A stretch of DNA of 64,000 nt. Source: Symsagittifera roscoffensis (lineage: Eukaryota; Xenacoelomorpha; Acoela; Convolutidae). The notes under the pieces were generated by a model that was not told the origin of the DNA, did no database searches, and saw only the letters and a list, made by a program, of their open reading frames with translations. Numbering within the stretch: the stretch's first letter is position 1; the number at the start of each line of letters is the position of its first letter. Location of the stretch: contig NC_087065.1 in the NCBI RefSeq assembly GCF_963678635.1, positions 70,759,573 through 70,823,572 on the forward strand, in the 5' to 3' direction. A program made the position numbers and the translations under genes. Shown here piece after piece: positions 23,140-34,525 of the stretch.

Positions 23140-25240
23140 ACATGAATCTTGACACATAGTGCATTGACATATTTGGGTGTTATTTCTTTTTTTAAAATTT
23201 TTTGATTAGATTTTCAACTTGCATAAAGAAAACTTTTCAGAAGCAAAACATATCAACGATATAAGGTTACTGTGCTGATAGCACAGAATATTCTGACCAT
23301 AGAGTTTAAAAAAACGTTTTTTTTTTCAATTTAGTGTAGTTTTTTCTGTGCTGTGTGATAAAAAGATCTGAACAAAAAAAAGAAACCAGATAAAATTGAC
23401 AATCATTGTTAAATAAGCCAATTTTTCAAAATTGTTTCAATTTTTTTGCAAAAACTTTTTGAGTTTTTGAATTTTTTGACTACCAAACTGACGCCAAAAA
23501 AAATTAAAAGCATACTACCGTACCTGAAACAAACTATATTGTAAGACTGCAAACCTTATTTTGACAAACCATATTAACCCGAATTTAAACCAAAAATCAA
23601 TAATTTCAAACCGTTTTTTTCAATATTGAGAAAATATTTTTTAAACTTTTTTAGTGTCGTTCGAATCACGAATGGAAGAGAAAAAATGTTTGAGTGTTAT
23701 TGTAATTTTGTTTTCTTTTGTTTGTTGATCACTTTTCAATGACATCTGTTGTCGTTGATGCCCGTAACATGTAATCAGACCACGTTTTAAAAAACAAGAA
23801 AAAATTTACGGTCGAAAAATACAGCAACACTTGCACACCAAAATTTCGATTAAAAATTGACGGATAAAAAGCACCTTTTTTATGTTTGTGCTTCTATTGT
23901 TTCAGAAATTACTTAAGATTATGATTTTATTTTTTTGATATACTTTTTATAATTAATGTTTTCAATTTTAAATAAGTAATTGTTTAACTCTTTGACTAAT
24001 TCCGCTTAATTTTATCATGTTTTCTAAACATATTCTAAATTAATTGATTTAATTTTTGGATTTTTTTAAAACGGCCAATTCCACTTTAAAAATCTCAACA
24101 GCCGAACATTCTCGTTAGTTTCATAAAATTTATTCGCATACTCTGAGAAATTGAAAAATTGGACTTAGAAAATTTTTTTGAGAAGCATGTTATCCCCGAA
24201 ACAAATTCCCCTAAATTTTGGTTTTTTGGACAAATACTACCTTTGAAAAAAACTGGCAAAGGAAATCAGACCCCTTATTTTTTCCAAAACCGGAAAATTG
24301 ATTTCAAGATTTTCGAAGAAAATATATTTTAGAAAACCATTTTTGTTTTAATAGACACAAAAATGTTTAGCAGCTGCACAAAATTGGAGCATTTTAGAAC
24401 CAGAAACTTCAAAAACAAGAAAACTTTGTATGCTCGTTTTTTCACAAATCGAAGTCGTATCCCAGAATTTCCATGAACAAATTCCCTAACTTCTCGCCAC
24501 TCAAAAAACAGAGGAAAAAGAACGAAAAACCGGTTTGTAAAGTCAGCAGCAGACTTCATAAACATGATTTGTGTCCGCTGTTTTCTCTGCTGTACTCTTA
24601 TTGGACCTAATTGCTGATTTTGACAAAAAAAGTTTCAGAGCACAACTTTGGTTTATGAAATTCATTGAGATTCATAACGATTGCCGAAGAAAGGACATAG
24701 ATTGGACTATAAAAAACCATAAATCTAAGGCGAGTAAACTTTTGTTTGACGAAAATCAATTGACAATTAAAAGTAGTTGCGTGAACTCCCACTTTTCACC
24801 CACGACCTCCTTTCTCCGAAAGGGTTCCCCTTTTGCTATTTTTGGTCGACAAGATGTAAAAATTTTCTAAAAGCATCTTTGGATAAATTTTTTGATAGAA
24901 CTCTTTGATCAAATTTTTTCCAAACACCTTCCCAAAAACGTAATTTTTGGTCAGTGCTTTTCAAAAAATATTCCTTCTTGAAAATTTTAGATCCGTTCTT
25001 AAAGAATATTACTTTTTTGACAGCTTTTTGGAGACTGTGGAAAAAATTGGTGACCAGAGTTATCCAGCGTTTATTATGAAATAATCAAAAAAGCCAAAAT
25101 TAAGACTTCAAGATGATTTTGTTTCAAGCAGAATTGCTTAGGACAAAAATTGATATTTTGATAAGATCAAATTGATTGATTTGAATCAAATTTGATTTGG
25201 ACAAAAATAAATTCATTGAAAATTTTTATCTAGCACGCGA
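23140..25240. other. No gene recognised
   Basis: AT-rich sequence. The 99-codon plus frame at 24571-24870 and the minus frames at 24329-24565 and 24607-24792 overlap or adjoin each other and show no domain or splice logic. Confidence 0.45.
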
Positions 25241-25251
25241 ATGCCTTGGAC

Positions 25252-25598
25252 AAGGGGCGGATTTAAGGGGCGAGATTTAACGCCCACTTTCCCTCAGGGA
25301 TTCGACCCCTGCCGACCCAAAGGGTCCCCCTTTGTATTATTTTGAGACATCCATTTTTGGGTGGTGGACCCTAAAAGTTTTCTAGGGGCGCCTTTGGCGC
25401 CAATTTATACTAATTTTGAGGGAAGTGCTTAAAAACGCCTTTTTTGGCCTGTTTTTTAAAATTTTTGCCTGCGGCGCAGAAATTTTTGCCTAAACAGAGA
25501 CACTTTTCAAGTGCTTTGAAAGAGCTCGAAAAATCAATTTGGTCGCCCCTCCCCCCCCCCCCCCCCCCCTCCTCGAAAAAATCCTAGATCTGCCCCTG
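25252..25598 (+). mobile_element. hAT-like MITE with exact 8-bp target duplication
   Basis: A 347-bp element starting AAGGGGCGGAT (family CAGGGGCGGAT with one change) and ending ATCTGCCCCTG. It is flanked by CCTTGGAC on both sides (25244-25251 and 25599-25606). An 8-bp duplication plus CAGGGG termini fits the hAT superfamily. There is no ORF. A run of 19 C at 25551-25569 lies near the right end. Confidence 0.82.
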
Positions 25599-26140
25599 CC
25601 TTGGACGACCCATTTGATTTTTTTCTCGTATCATGTTGAACTTTACATATATAATTAGGGAATTAGGTCCACCATCAACTGGGAGTTTATATGTTGTCGC
25701 TTAGATAAACAGCAATTTTATTATTAGACGAAGCTTGGTAGTACTAATTGGGCTAACCAAATTGGTTAATGGTTATTATTTGTACTATCTTCTCAGGCTA
25801 TCAAAAATTAAGGTTCGTAAACAGAAAATTAGTTTATCAATTAAACAACCTCTTATAACTAGGCCAATTTAGTCTTATAACTCGACAAAGCTTCGTACGG
25901 TTATATCAACCATAATATCTTATCAGAAAAACTTATTTGGCAATTTTTTGCAATGTTCAATTGATTTATTGATTGAAGGCTCCGAATAAGTCGTGGGAAG
26001 TTTACCTGTTCTTGTAAAGCTAACAAAAATAAAGCACTCTGATTCGTTCATTGATTAAAAGCTTCGAGCCAATGATATCCAAGTCAGGTTAAGACTTCTT
26101 TTGAAAGTGTCTTTTTTAAAAAGATTATCTTCAACTAAAA

Positions 26141-26148
26141 TATAAATA
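26141..26148 (+). promoter_or_regulatory. TATA box of the mesothelin-family gene
   Basis: TATAAATA lies 64 bp upstream of the first ATG (26205), leaving room for a short 5' UTR. Confidence 0.55.
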
Positions 26149-26204
26149 GATATTATTGTCAACCAACACTAAATTACTTCAATACTAAAGTCAACTTACG
26201 GCCG

Positions 26205-29200
26205 ATGAAAATTAATAAATCTTTGTTGACTTTTAAAAAAAATAATTTTGAGCATTTGTTTGTTTTTGTGTTCAAAAACTCCATAAAAAATTGTTGTTTT
26301 CATATTTTGTCAACAGAATACGCAAGTCAGCTCAAAAAAATGTTACTTTTTGCCGTTTTTCTTAGTTTTATTGAAATGGTTGCCCTTTATAAAGTCAATT
26401 CTTGTTCATTGAGTTTGGGAATATCATCATTAGATTCGTTGTCTCGCTTTCAAGACAGTATTAATTTAGACTCCTCGATTATAACCGCGTACTGTAACGA
26501 TTTGTCAAGTTCTGTTAAACAGGCATTGAAAATCGGATCATCTTCTTACGACATCCCAAAACTGGAACCGAAAGAGTTTTCGGCTCTGAACGACTCACTG
26601 CTATTTTCATTTACTGATTCAGTAGTCGGCTATTTCACGAACGAGCAAATCGCGGCAGTAATGGAGAGCGAATCGCTAGGCACTGTTCCCAAAGCAGATT
26701 TACTTTCTCGGAACTGGGTCAACGCCGACATTCAAGGAGTTTTGGACAAGTCCAAAACCAGTAACATTATATGGTCCAAAAAAGTGATCAAATCTTCAAT
26801 TTTGTACCAAACTTCGCACTACAAAATTGAAGGTCAGCACAGCGAGTGTTTCTGGGCGAGGGGTTTCAGACGGGAAAACTCGCTATTTGATGACGATATC
26901 AGAATCCAAAATATCGAAGGCGCAACGGTCGAAATGATTGATACTTTTGCCAAATGTGGAGTCACGTTTCATCTGGTTGCTTGGGGCAAATTGAGCCAAA
27001 AACAGCTGGAAAAACCAAAATGCCGTCGCTTAATCTCGGTGTCGAAAGAAAAGCGACTCACAACCATAACTTCGAAAGACAACGACGTTTTCAGTTTCCA
27101 GTGCATGAACTTGAAAGATATTCAATTTGAAAACCAGAAAATGCAGCTTTGGAGAATTGGAAACGTTAAGAATGTCGACTTGCCGATGTTTCTCGGATCC
27201 CAAATTTTGTTCCAGAATATAAAATACTTGGACCCTCAATACTCCACCAATGATTTGGAACATTTTTTCAAGTACACAACAATCAAAGAATTAGAAGCTC
27301 TTTTGTCGGACTATTATCTTTTGAGAAATTACAATTCGAATCTGCTTGTACCTTTTGCAATTTCGCCCAAAATGTTTCATCAAAGTTTCGCAGCTTTCAC
27401 CCATATTTACCAACGAAGTCAAATAGAAACTTTAAACTTTCCCGCGCTTTTCAGTCCAGAATGGATTATCCAAATGATTCGAGAATCTTCACACACTCAC
27501 GAGATTGTAGTGCCGACTCTCAACCCAAAAACGAGACTGACGACACCTCAAAAACGAGCTTTGCTGTTCGCTAAAGTGAGTATACAAGACATAACAGCAA
27601 ACGGAGACGGATTACCCGCCAAAGATTTCGAAACGCTAGAGCCCAGTTTAATTTCCGGAGTACCGCGTGAAATTCTGCAAAAGAGCTCAGAAACTATTTT
27701 CAAAAGTTCATCCGCGCTATCTGTCAAAAAACAGCTCAAATCAGCTGTTAAAGATATGAACACTGCCCAGAAATTGACAATTTTGAACCTTTGCGAAAAT
27801 ATTTTGGGTAATGATTGCATGACTCAAAACGCGCCTAAAATTGGTCTGGAATTTTTTGACGTTATGTCTTTAGATGATCTCAAAAACCGCCTGAAGCTGA
27901 AAAACCGAAACGGATTCAGTTTTGGTCTAAGCGATTTAGGAGTGTATAAATATCAAGACGGAACGTACCAAATCAATCATCGCGATTTGATAGAATTTTC
28001 ATGGTCGCAGCATAATCTCATTGCAATTATGGAAGCAATGAAAATTGAGATAGGAACTCGAACTCTTCTGAAATCCGAATCGATTGAGTCTCTCGGCAAC
28101 CTAGCTCTCGGAATTTTACCCGAAGATATCATGCGGTACTCGTACATGAAAGCGTTTGATTTGATCGAAGTTTTCACGAATCGTAAGTTAATCACGCCTG
28201 GAAATGTTCGCGTTTTTGCCAAAAAACTTCAGATATCTTTGGATCAACTTTTCGCTCCGAATGTGTGGTACTTTACTTCGCTTCCCGAAATATTTATCGA
28301 AATTTTTGACGGATTTGTTCTCTCGCAAGTTTCGATGGAAAAGTGGAAAACACTGGAAACAATACCTACAATTGAAGGTACGGTTAATTCTAGCGTTTAC
28401 AGGAAAAAATCGACCCTATGCCGTGAACTTGTGGCCAAAATATCTGGCTCCCATTATCTACCATATATGGAAGACTTCAAAAAGTCGAATATAGCTAACT
28501 TTTATCTCCTAAATTGTCGTTACGACAATCCTATCGATCAATCCGAAGGATTAATCCAAAGCGATTTGGACATTTTGCAAAATCTAATTTGTCACATTGA
28601 TCATAGCGTTTTCCAAAAAACTGAAAGCAACCTTTTGAAACAAAATATTCACCTGTTCCAAAACTGCTGCTTAACTGAAAAACAATCAACCGCCCTACGA
28701 AATTTGATATTTGAAGGCGAAACTTCGAGGTTTATGTCGGAACTTTCGGTTGATCATTACCGAGTTTTAGTGTCGCTCGGAGAATCAATTTTTGACATTC
28801 TCGGCTCGTCGTTGAAAAACAAACTCGACAATAGCAAAGATGCCGTCTTAGAAATCTATCAAAACGCCAATTATGCTAAGCGCATTGAAAAGTGTTCAAA
28901 AATTATGAATTGGAGCGAAGATAATTTCAATGCAGCGTTCCAACAAGCCGATGATTTTGCTCAAGCTTACTTAGCCGAAACGACAAATCGCGTCAAAATG
29001 CCATGTTTTAGCTCAGTATCCCAGGCATCAGAAGCATTAAGCCAATCATATGTTACAGGCATGGAAAACAACTTGGAAAAGATCCCTGCAAAATATTTTT
29101 CAAAATGGGCTTCTGATTGCGAAATTCGCAACTCTCTTGAATTTTTGGGTCAAAACCAGTTAACTTATGAGCAAATGAATAACTTGAAAGGTCAAATTGA

Positions 29201-30146
29201 TGACTTGTTCATTAAAGATTCGAGCTACAAGCCATTGGCGATTCCATCTTACAACCGGTTAGGCTCGCTGCTTCAAATTTACTCTCCCAACGAACTCAGA
29301 CATGCCTTGGACTTCTCGGATTCCGATACCATTTCAGAGCTGGGATCTTTCAACTTTTGGCTCCCTTCTCAAAGCCGACAAATTTTGGAAGGATACTTAT
29401 ACGAAACGTACGGGCCCGAAGCGACTTTTGGAACCTTGACCAAAGTTGATATCGCCATATTAGGAAGTTTTCTGTGTAGTTTAACAGAAATTGAACTTCA
29501 AACTGTCGACAAAAAAGTTTTAGTGAACTCAATACATCTTTTTGGACAAATTAGCTGCCTTGAAGCTCCTCAAAAACAAGTTTTGTTGAAAAAATATCTG
29601 AGCGACAAACAGCCAATCATTTCACCGGCGGAGATTTCCTTATTAGGAAATATCGTATCAGTGTTCGACCACTCGTGTTGCAACTCTCGCTACTCGGAGT
29701 TTTTGACTCCGAATAATGTGAACAATTTTAAAGCCTCGGCTTTTGGAACTCTTTCTGAACTTGCTATTTCGGAAATACTGTCGGGCCGATCACCATACGC
29801 CTCGAGTGAGTTCTTGTCTGATTACGTAACTTTAGAACAACTTCACGTGATCAAAAAACGGTTTGAAAAACAACCCGATTCTGAGTTGTTCATTATTGTC
29901 AATGAAATACTGAATTCTGGAGATAAAAAAACTTACAAACACGAAATTTATATCCCTGAAGTTGAGGAAAACTCTAACGACGATGATGAAATTTACGATG
30001 AAAACTCTGTGATTGACAATGAAAATTCAGTCCACGAGTACAGCATGTACAGCAATGTTATTTACATAACAGCCGGTTCAAAAAACAATATGCTGAATTT
30101 AATTCTTTTCTTTTTATTACTGACTATCAAAACTTGTATCAGTTGA
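26205..30146 (+). CDS. Mesothelin/stereocilin-superfamily GPI-anchored surface protein, intronless
   Basis: A single 3.9-kb open frame of 1313 codons. Members of this superfamily (mesothelin, otoancorin, stereocilin) are extracellular superhelical proteins that link cells or membranes to matrix. The assignment rests on patterns such as NQLTYEQMNNLKGQIDDLF near residue 985 and repeated LG-[SN]-[FI]-[LV]-C/S helical units near 1085 and 1145 (ILGSFLCSLTEIELQTVDKK; LLGNIVSVF). A hydrophobic segment from Met46 (MLLFAVFLSFIEMVALYKVN) looks like the real signal peptide, so translation may start at 26340. An acidic stretch (about 1255-1285) precedes a hydrophobic C-terminus (LNLILFFLLLTIKTCIS), typical of a GPI signal. 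Having no intron is unusual for the family. Confidence 0.8.
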   Translation: MKINKSLLTFKKNNFEHLFVFVFKNSIKNCCFHILSTEYASQLKKMLLFAVFLSFIEMVALYKVNSCSLSLGISSLDSLSRFQDSINLDSSIITAYCNDLSSSVKQALKIGSSSYDIPKLEPKEFSALNDSLLFSFTDSVVGYFTNEQIAAVMESESLGTVPKADLLSRNWVNADIQGVLDKSKTSNIIWSKKVIKSSILYQTSHYKIEGQHSECFWARGFRRENSLFDDDIRIQNIEGATVEMIDTFAKCGVTFHLVAWGKLSQKQLEKPKCRRLISVSKEKRLTTITSKDNDVFSFQCMNLKDIQFENQKMQLWRIGNVKNVDLPMFLGSQILFQNIKYLDPQYSTNDLEHFFKYTTIKELEALLSDYYLLRNYNSNLLVPFAISPKMFHQSFAAFTHIYQRSQIETLNFPALFSPEWIIQMIRESSHTHEIVVPTLNPKTRLTTPQKRALLFAKVSIQDITANGDGLPAKDFETLEPSLISGVPREILQKSSETIFKSSSALSVKKQLKSAVKDMNTAQKLTILNLCENILGNDCMTQNAPKIGLEFFDVMSLDDLKNRLKLKNRNGFSFGLSDLGVYKYQDGTYQINHRDLIEFSWSQHNLIAIMEAMKIEIGTRTLLKSESIESLGNLALGILPEDIMRYSYMKAFDLIEVFTNRKLITPGNVRVFAKKLQISLDQLFAPNVWYFTSLPEIFIEIFDGFVLSQVSMEKWKTLETIPTIEGTVNSSVYRKKSTLCRELVAKISGSHYLPYMEDFKKSNIANFYLLNCRYDNPIDQSEGLIQSDLDILQNLICHIDHSVFQKTESNLLKQNIHLFQNCCLTEKQSTALRNLIFEGETSRFMSELSVDHYRVLVSLGESIFDILGSSLKNKLDNSKDAVLEIYQNANYAKRIEKCSKIMNWSEDNFNAAFQQADDFAQAYLAETTNRVKMPCFSSVSQASEALSQSYVTGMENNLEKIPAKYFSKWASDCEIRNSLEFLGQNQLTYEQMNNLKGQIDDLFIKDSSYKPLAIPSYNRLGSLLQIYSPNELRHALDFSDSDTISELGSFNFWLPSQSRQILEGYLYETYGPEATFGTLTKVDIAILGSFLCSLTEIELQTVDKKVLVNSIHLFGQISCLEAPQKQVLLKKYLSDKQPIISPAEISLLGNIVSVFDHSCCNSRYSEFLTPNNVNNFKASAFGTLSELAISEILSGRSPYASSEFLSDYVTLEQLHVIKKRFEKQPDSELFIIVNEILNSGDKKTYKHEIYIPEVEENSNDDDEIYDENSVIDNENSVHEYSMYSNVIYITAGSKNNMLNLILFFLLLTIKTCIS

Positions 30147-30214
30147 AGTGATAAATTTAATAATACTTAGCAATATTTAATTTCTTAAGTAAATTTGTAT
30201 ACAAAGTTTAGGCA

Positions 30215-30220
30215 AATAAA
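30215..30220 (+). terminator. Poly(A) signal of the mesothelin-family gene
   Basis: AATAAA lies 69 bp after the stop codon. Confidence 0.7.
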
Positions 30221-30642
30221 ATGATTTTTAGTTTATTTTTTTGCAATGTGTTTTCTCAACAACTAAAGCAAAGATGGAGGAACTAAGATTTAAGCAAGCG
30301 AACAAACCATATCAAAAATACAAAACAAAGGTTTTGGTTTATTTTGAACTTAGCAAAAATGTCTACAGTTCCACCAGTAGTTCAAACAATTAGAAAAAAT
30401 GCCAAGCGTCTCGACTGAAGATGTCAAATAAATAAAAGCAAGTAGCTGTACAAAAAAAATCAGATTTTATCGATACAGTTGAAAAAGGGTTGGAATTTCC
30501 GAAAACGTAAATTATTTTTTCAACAATGATTTCCCAATTCTAGACTAAAAATTTGATGTCCAGGGTACTCGCGGGGATTCAAACAAGAGGAAAAGTTTAA
30601 ATGGGGGACGGTTAAAAATGGGTAGACAAAATATAAAAACGA

Positions 30643-31015
30643 ACAAAACTGCTCATATCAGGGCAAAGCCCTGAAACTTACGACTGCGTTTCATATATTT
30701 TTTCAATGTATCACCCCACATGATATAGTAAATTACAAAATGATATATTTAGCGTCTAGTGTCATAACAATGAGAACAAATAACTTGTCGCAATTCTATT
30801 TAGAACACATTTATCCACCACTTACGCGTGTTATGCGAACGCAATAAATCGCGCGCTACTCATCTTAAATTGAGCAGTATAACATTGAAACCCCGATAGT
30901 TTTACAAAAAAAAAGATCACAGGCAAAAAAAAATTTGTATTGAGTAACGGGAACACAATTTGTTTCAGTCGATTTAAAAAGATTTACGCCGAAAACGCTT
31001 AATTAACAAACTGCT
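30643..31015 (+). repeat. ~535-bp repeat family, degenerate forward copy
   Basis: It starts ACAAAACTGCTCATATCAGG with hairpin CAGGGCAAAGCCCTG, then has a CACCCCACATGATATAG block and a CGCGCGCTACTC block. A second partial start (AACAAACTGCTCGTATCAG) follows at 31007. Confidence 0.6.
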
Positions 31016-31039
31016 CGTATCAGTGCAAAACTTTGGTGG

Positions 31040-32230
31040 ATTCAAACTGCAATTTGAAGTCAATTAAGAAGAGGATAGCAGGTGGCTGTGTAAAAAGCTC
31101 AGCAAGTTCCGACCATACACTTGAAAAAAAAAACACAGGCTTTTTTATGTTTTTTTTTAAAATTTGTGTTGTTTTTTTTGCGAGTCGTGTGATTAAGTAT
31201 CTTACGAGAACCTAAAAGTTGGGCATGTTCGAGAGTCTTACTAAAAGATGGCAAAATTGGGCAACGGTTCCATTTAAAAAATGAACCAAAAATACCTTCT
31301 TTAAAAAAATTTATTTGAAAAAATGAATTAAAAAAACTATTTTAAAAAAATGATTTTTTTATTCCAAAGATGGCAAAAAAACTTCTAAAAGTAATTATAT
31401 TGAAGTTCAGAGCTTTATTCACTCAAAATTGGACTGAAACACAAAAGTTTCAAACTGGTTTATCTCGACACTACAAGAAAATTTCTGAAAATTTTTCAAA
31501 ACCATTCATATTATGACTGAAACGTTTCATAATATATCACTACAACCATCACGATGATTATTTTCTAGAAATTTTTGTGATTCAAAAACAGATAAGCCTG
31601 TTTGGCCGAAAAATTGATAAAACACTAGAAACAAATTGAAACGTTTTTTCATGTATTTTTGTTTTTCTCTCTCACGCTATAGCACGATTGGCTGTATATA
31701 GCGATTCGTAACCTGAGAACTTGACTAAATAAAACGTCTCACTTTAGATGAATAATGTGCTTCAAATAATTGTTGTGGGCATTTGTAAACGTCATTAGTT
31801 GCTGGATTAGTACTTTCAATTGAAAAAGAAAAAAGTTCTGTCCGATTCTGTAACGCAGAATTGCATGATCATACCTCGTGTGATTGGTTTCAGCAAAAAA
31901 AAAATGATCGACAGCATGCCATCTTGCAGATCTGATCATGCTAGCTTGTCAGTTAAGCAATTGTCTCCAATTGTTAGCTTAGCGTTGTAATGCGTCTGAT
32001 TTTATGCCTTTTTTGCATTTATAAGTCGGATGCATAACTTTTGGTATCAATTTCTTCATTCTTCGTTATTTTTTTAATAAGGGTTTATTGTATCACTTAT
32101 ATTCAAGCGTAGTTCTTGTTGTGCACTTTCAAGTTTTTTTGAGGTCACGTTACATTACGAGGCCAAACTGTGCACTAGATAGTCGCACAATTTTGTGTCT
32201 GTATGTTCCTGGACTCCAATAACTAATCTT
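31040..32230. other. No gene recognised
   Basis: AT-rich with poly(T) and poly(A) tracts. The short ORFs at 31033-31215 and 31739-31939 have no supporting features. Confidence 0.45.
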
Positions 32231-32234
32231 TAAA

Positions 32235-33113
32235 CATGTTCCGAAATGCAAGTGGATTTCATTTACAAAACTTCCGTGGATTTCGCGTACATATGAGTGT
32301 AACGTAATTTTTGTCGGCTCATTTGTTGTGTCGCGGACTCCGCAACAAGCGAATATAGCTAGTTGTTTTGGATTCCGCAACTGTAAGTGGATTCCGCAAA
32401 ATGTAAGCGGAATCCGCAAATGTAAACGGATTCCGCAATACTGAACTTGCATATAAACAATTAAAAGCTAGAACTGGAATTCTTATCTCTAGTAATGGGG
32501 AACTTTAAAGCAAGGACTTAACCATTGTCAGCGGATTCCACGAAAAAGTCTTAAAACATTGTTAGCTAAATCGGTGTATGTCATCTTTTAGTATTTTGGA
32601 AACACAACACCGAATAATTTCAAATTTTGGAATCATTTGATTGAGAGTGTATGGACAGCACAACACACATTATCACCAAATTAGGTCAGTATTTGGGATT
32701 CCATCGATCCCAAATACTAGTCAGTATTTGGGATTGATGGAATCCCAAAAACTGGAATAATATGCTATAAATATGAAATAAATTTATTACTTGGAGTCAT
32801 TAGGTTGAAATTATTAGAAAACCAACTCATAGCAAATCGTCGAATTAGTTCAGTGTTTGAGATTTCATCGATCCCAAATACTGGTCAGTAATTGGGATTC
32901 CATTAATTCCAAACACTGATCTACTAAATTTCTGTTCTAGTGAAATTAAATCATGTAATTAAAAGATATAATTTTAACCGCTACTACATATATACATAAT
33001 GTAAAAGGAATCCGCAAACAAAACGAGGATTCCACTTACAGCTTGCGGATTCGACTTACACTTTGCGGATTCCGCTTACAGTTGCAGATTCCGCAACAGC
33101 TCAATTTAACTAT
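32235..33113. repeat. Foldback-like element with GATTCCGCAA-type terminal arrays
   Basis: The left side (32235-32440) has tandem units such as GGATTCCGCAACTGTAAGT. The right side (33005-33105) has the same motif inverted (CACTTTGCGGATTCCGCTTA). One arm pair matches at about 27 of 30 positions by eye. The interior (32680-32930) contains its own palindromic units built on GTATTTGGGATTCCATCGAT. No conserved ORF. Confidence 0.7.
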
Positions 33114-33187
33114 ACACATGTCTCATATTTTGTTTGTGGACTAAAAGACATGCTTGTCCCTCTTGAAGGAAATGAATTTTGAAACAA

Positions 33188-33722
33188 ACAAGACTGCTTG
33201 TATCAGGGCGAAGCCCTGAATGTTCCGACTGACTTTTAAAGTTTATGGAGCAGCAGTAAAAACATAAGAAGATTAAATGAAATAAAATAAAATGAAATTT
33301 TTTTTTCTAAATTTTGAACTTTTTTTATGAAAGTCATCTCCCCACACGCCATGTAAAGTACAAAAAGAGAGATTTCGTTACTTGTAACAAATCAATTATG
33401 GCAAATAAGCGTTGTTCAAGCAATTTGGAACGATTTATAAGACGGATTAAATCTCCGCTTACGCATTAAAAGCGCGAACTATATCGCGCATTAATTGTCC
33501 CAAATTGGTCAAAATGGCAATCTTTAAACCCTCATAACTTTACGAAACGTGCTCACAGGTGAAATATCTTTTCAAATTTAAGCTCAGGACAACAATACCT
33601 TTTGAATGATATAAAAAAACTCCGTCAAAAATGGCTAGTTAAAAAGTCGAAATTTGTCTGAAGAAAAAAAACCCACCCCGAGCACAAATATTCCGTTACT
33701 TTCGTATCGAAAGTCGGAACAA
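33188..33722 (+). repeat. ~535-bp repeat family, full forward copy
   Basis: It runs from ACAAGACTGCTTGTATCAGG with hairpin CAGGGCGAAGCCCTG to CGTATCGAAAGTCGGAACAA. With the next copy it forms an inverted pair with a 100-bp spacer (33723-33822). Confidence 0.9.
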
Positions 33723-33822
33723 TAAATGTTGTGTCTTTTCCCCCTCTGCGTTGATTCTTTCTTTTATTCGCCCTTTAGCTTCGAGTTGAGCTATTTCTTA
33801 AAATTTTCTATATTAGTTATTT

Positions 33823-34354
33823 TTGTTCCGACTTTCGATACGTAAGTAACGGAATATTTGTGCTCGGGGTGGGTTTTTTTCTTCAGATAAATTTCGACTT
33901 TTTAACTAGCCATTTTTGACGAAATTTTTTTATACCATTCAAAAACTATTGTTGTCCTGCGCTTAAATTTGAAAAGATCTTTCACCTGTGACCATTTTTC
34001 GTAAAGTTATGAGATTTAAGGATTGCCATTTTGGCCAATTTGGGACAATTAACGCGCGATATATTTCGCGCTATTAACGCGTATGCGGAGAGTTAATCAC
34101 TCTTAGAAATTGTTCAAAATTGGTTGAAAGAAGCTTATTTGCCGTAATTAATTTGTTACAAGGAGCCAAATCTATTTTTTTGTAATTTATATGTCGTGTG
34201 GGGGGATGATTTTCATGGAAAAAAAAATTTCAAATTTCAGAAAAAGTTTTTTTTTTACATTTATTTTTTAATGATATTTATGTTTTTACTGCTCCATAAA
34301 CTTTAAAAGGCAGTCGGAACATTCAGGGCTTCGCCCTGATACGAGCAGTTTTGT
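33823..34354 (-). repeat. ~535-bp repeat family, full reverse copy
   Basis: It runs from TTGTTCCGACTTTCGATACG to the hairpin CAGGGCTTCGCCCTG and GATACGAGCAGTTTTGT. It mirrors the forward copy at 33188-33722. Confidence 0.9.
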
Positions 34355-34361
34355 TGTACTT

Positions 34362-34525
34362 TAGATGGCGTGTGGGAGGATGATTTTGATAAAATATCCA
34401 AATTTAAAAAAAAAAAATTCAATTTTGTTATTACATTTAATTTTTTCATGTTATTACTGCTCCATAAAACCCTAAAAGGTAGTCGGAACATTCAGGGCTT
34501 CGCCCTGATACAAGCAGTCTTGTTT
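34362..34525 (-). repeat. ~535-bp repeat family, terminal fragment in tandem
   Basis: It repeats the last ~165 bp of the preceding reverse copy (GATGGCGTGTGGGAGGATGA through GATACAAGCAGTCTTGT) in the same orientation. Confidence 0.85.

Noticed and set aside
24571-24870. 99-codon ORF
   Set aside because: Adjoins or overlaps equally long minus ORFs. Ser/Lys/Phe-rich, without domain or splice signals.
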